DNA of 5,604 nucleotides. Origin: a bacterium (GTDB lineage: Bacteria > Desulfobacterota > Anaeroferrophillalia > Anaeroferrophillales > Anaeroferrophillaceae). The stretch's first letter is position 1; the number at the start of each line of letters is the position of its first letter. The position numbers were made by a program, and so were the translations under genes. The stretch covers positions 1 through 5,604 of the forward strand of contig JAOZRP010000177.1 in assembly GCA_029940125.1 (NCBI GenBank). Direction: 5' to 3'. Positions 5,586 to 5,604 of this stretch are shown here, in pieces. The notes below the pieces were generated by a model, which was given only the letters and a program-made list of their open reading frames with translations, made no database searches and was not told where the DNA came from.

Positions 5586-5604
5586 TCCGAGGCGTCCGCC
5601 GCGA

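Overview
The window (5604 bp, moderately GC-rich) looks like chromosomal DNA from an anaerobic bacterium. The best guess is a Desulfobacterota (former Deltaproteobacteria) or syntroph-like lineage. This is inferred from a soluble NADH-linked iron-sulfur module with a HydB/HndC-type large subunit, and from general codon and protein character. No marker gene fixes the taxonomy.

Layout: two gene groups point inward at each other between two copies of an inverted repeat. The left copy (1-82) and right copy (5494-5575) are reverse complements with about 73 of 82 positions identical by hand count. Just inside the left copy, a promoter and Shine-Dalgarno precede a tightly coupled three-gene plus-strand operon (150-3331). 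It encodes a NuoE/HndA-like [2Fe-2S] thioredoxin-fold subunit, a NuoF/HndC/HydB-like FMN and NADH-binding subunit with extra N-terminal and C-terminal Fe-S domains, and a short NuoG/HoxU-like Fe-S protein. Just inside the right copy, a good sigma70-type promoter drives a two-gene minus-strand operon (5395-3303). It encodes an unusual 451-aa protein that I think is a very divergent HMG-CoA-reductase-like protein, and a dienelactone-hydrolase-type alpha/beta hydrolase. The two operons converge and their last genes overlap by 29 bp.

How it works together: the three Fe-S proteins should form a diaphorase module passing electrons between NAD(H) and a ferredoxin or catalytic partner (hydrogenase, formate dehydrogenase or other). 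The catalytic partner is not encoded here, because the third subunit stops after its ferredoxin domain and has no H-cluster domain. The minus-strand pair could be a small-molecule (acyl-CoA, lactone or ester) pathway, but no functional link to the diaphorase is shown.

Most worth a second look are the structured inverted repeats enclosing the block, the divergent HMGR-like protein with apparently altered catalytic positions, and the missing histidine ligand in the NuoG-like subunit.
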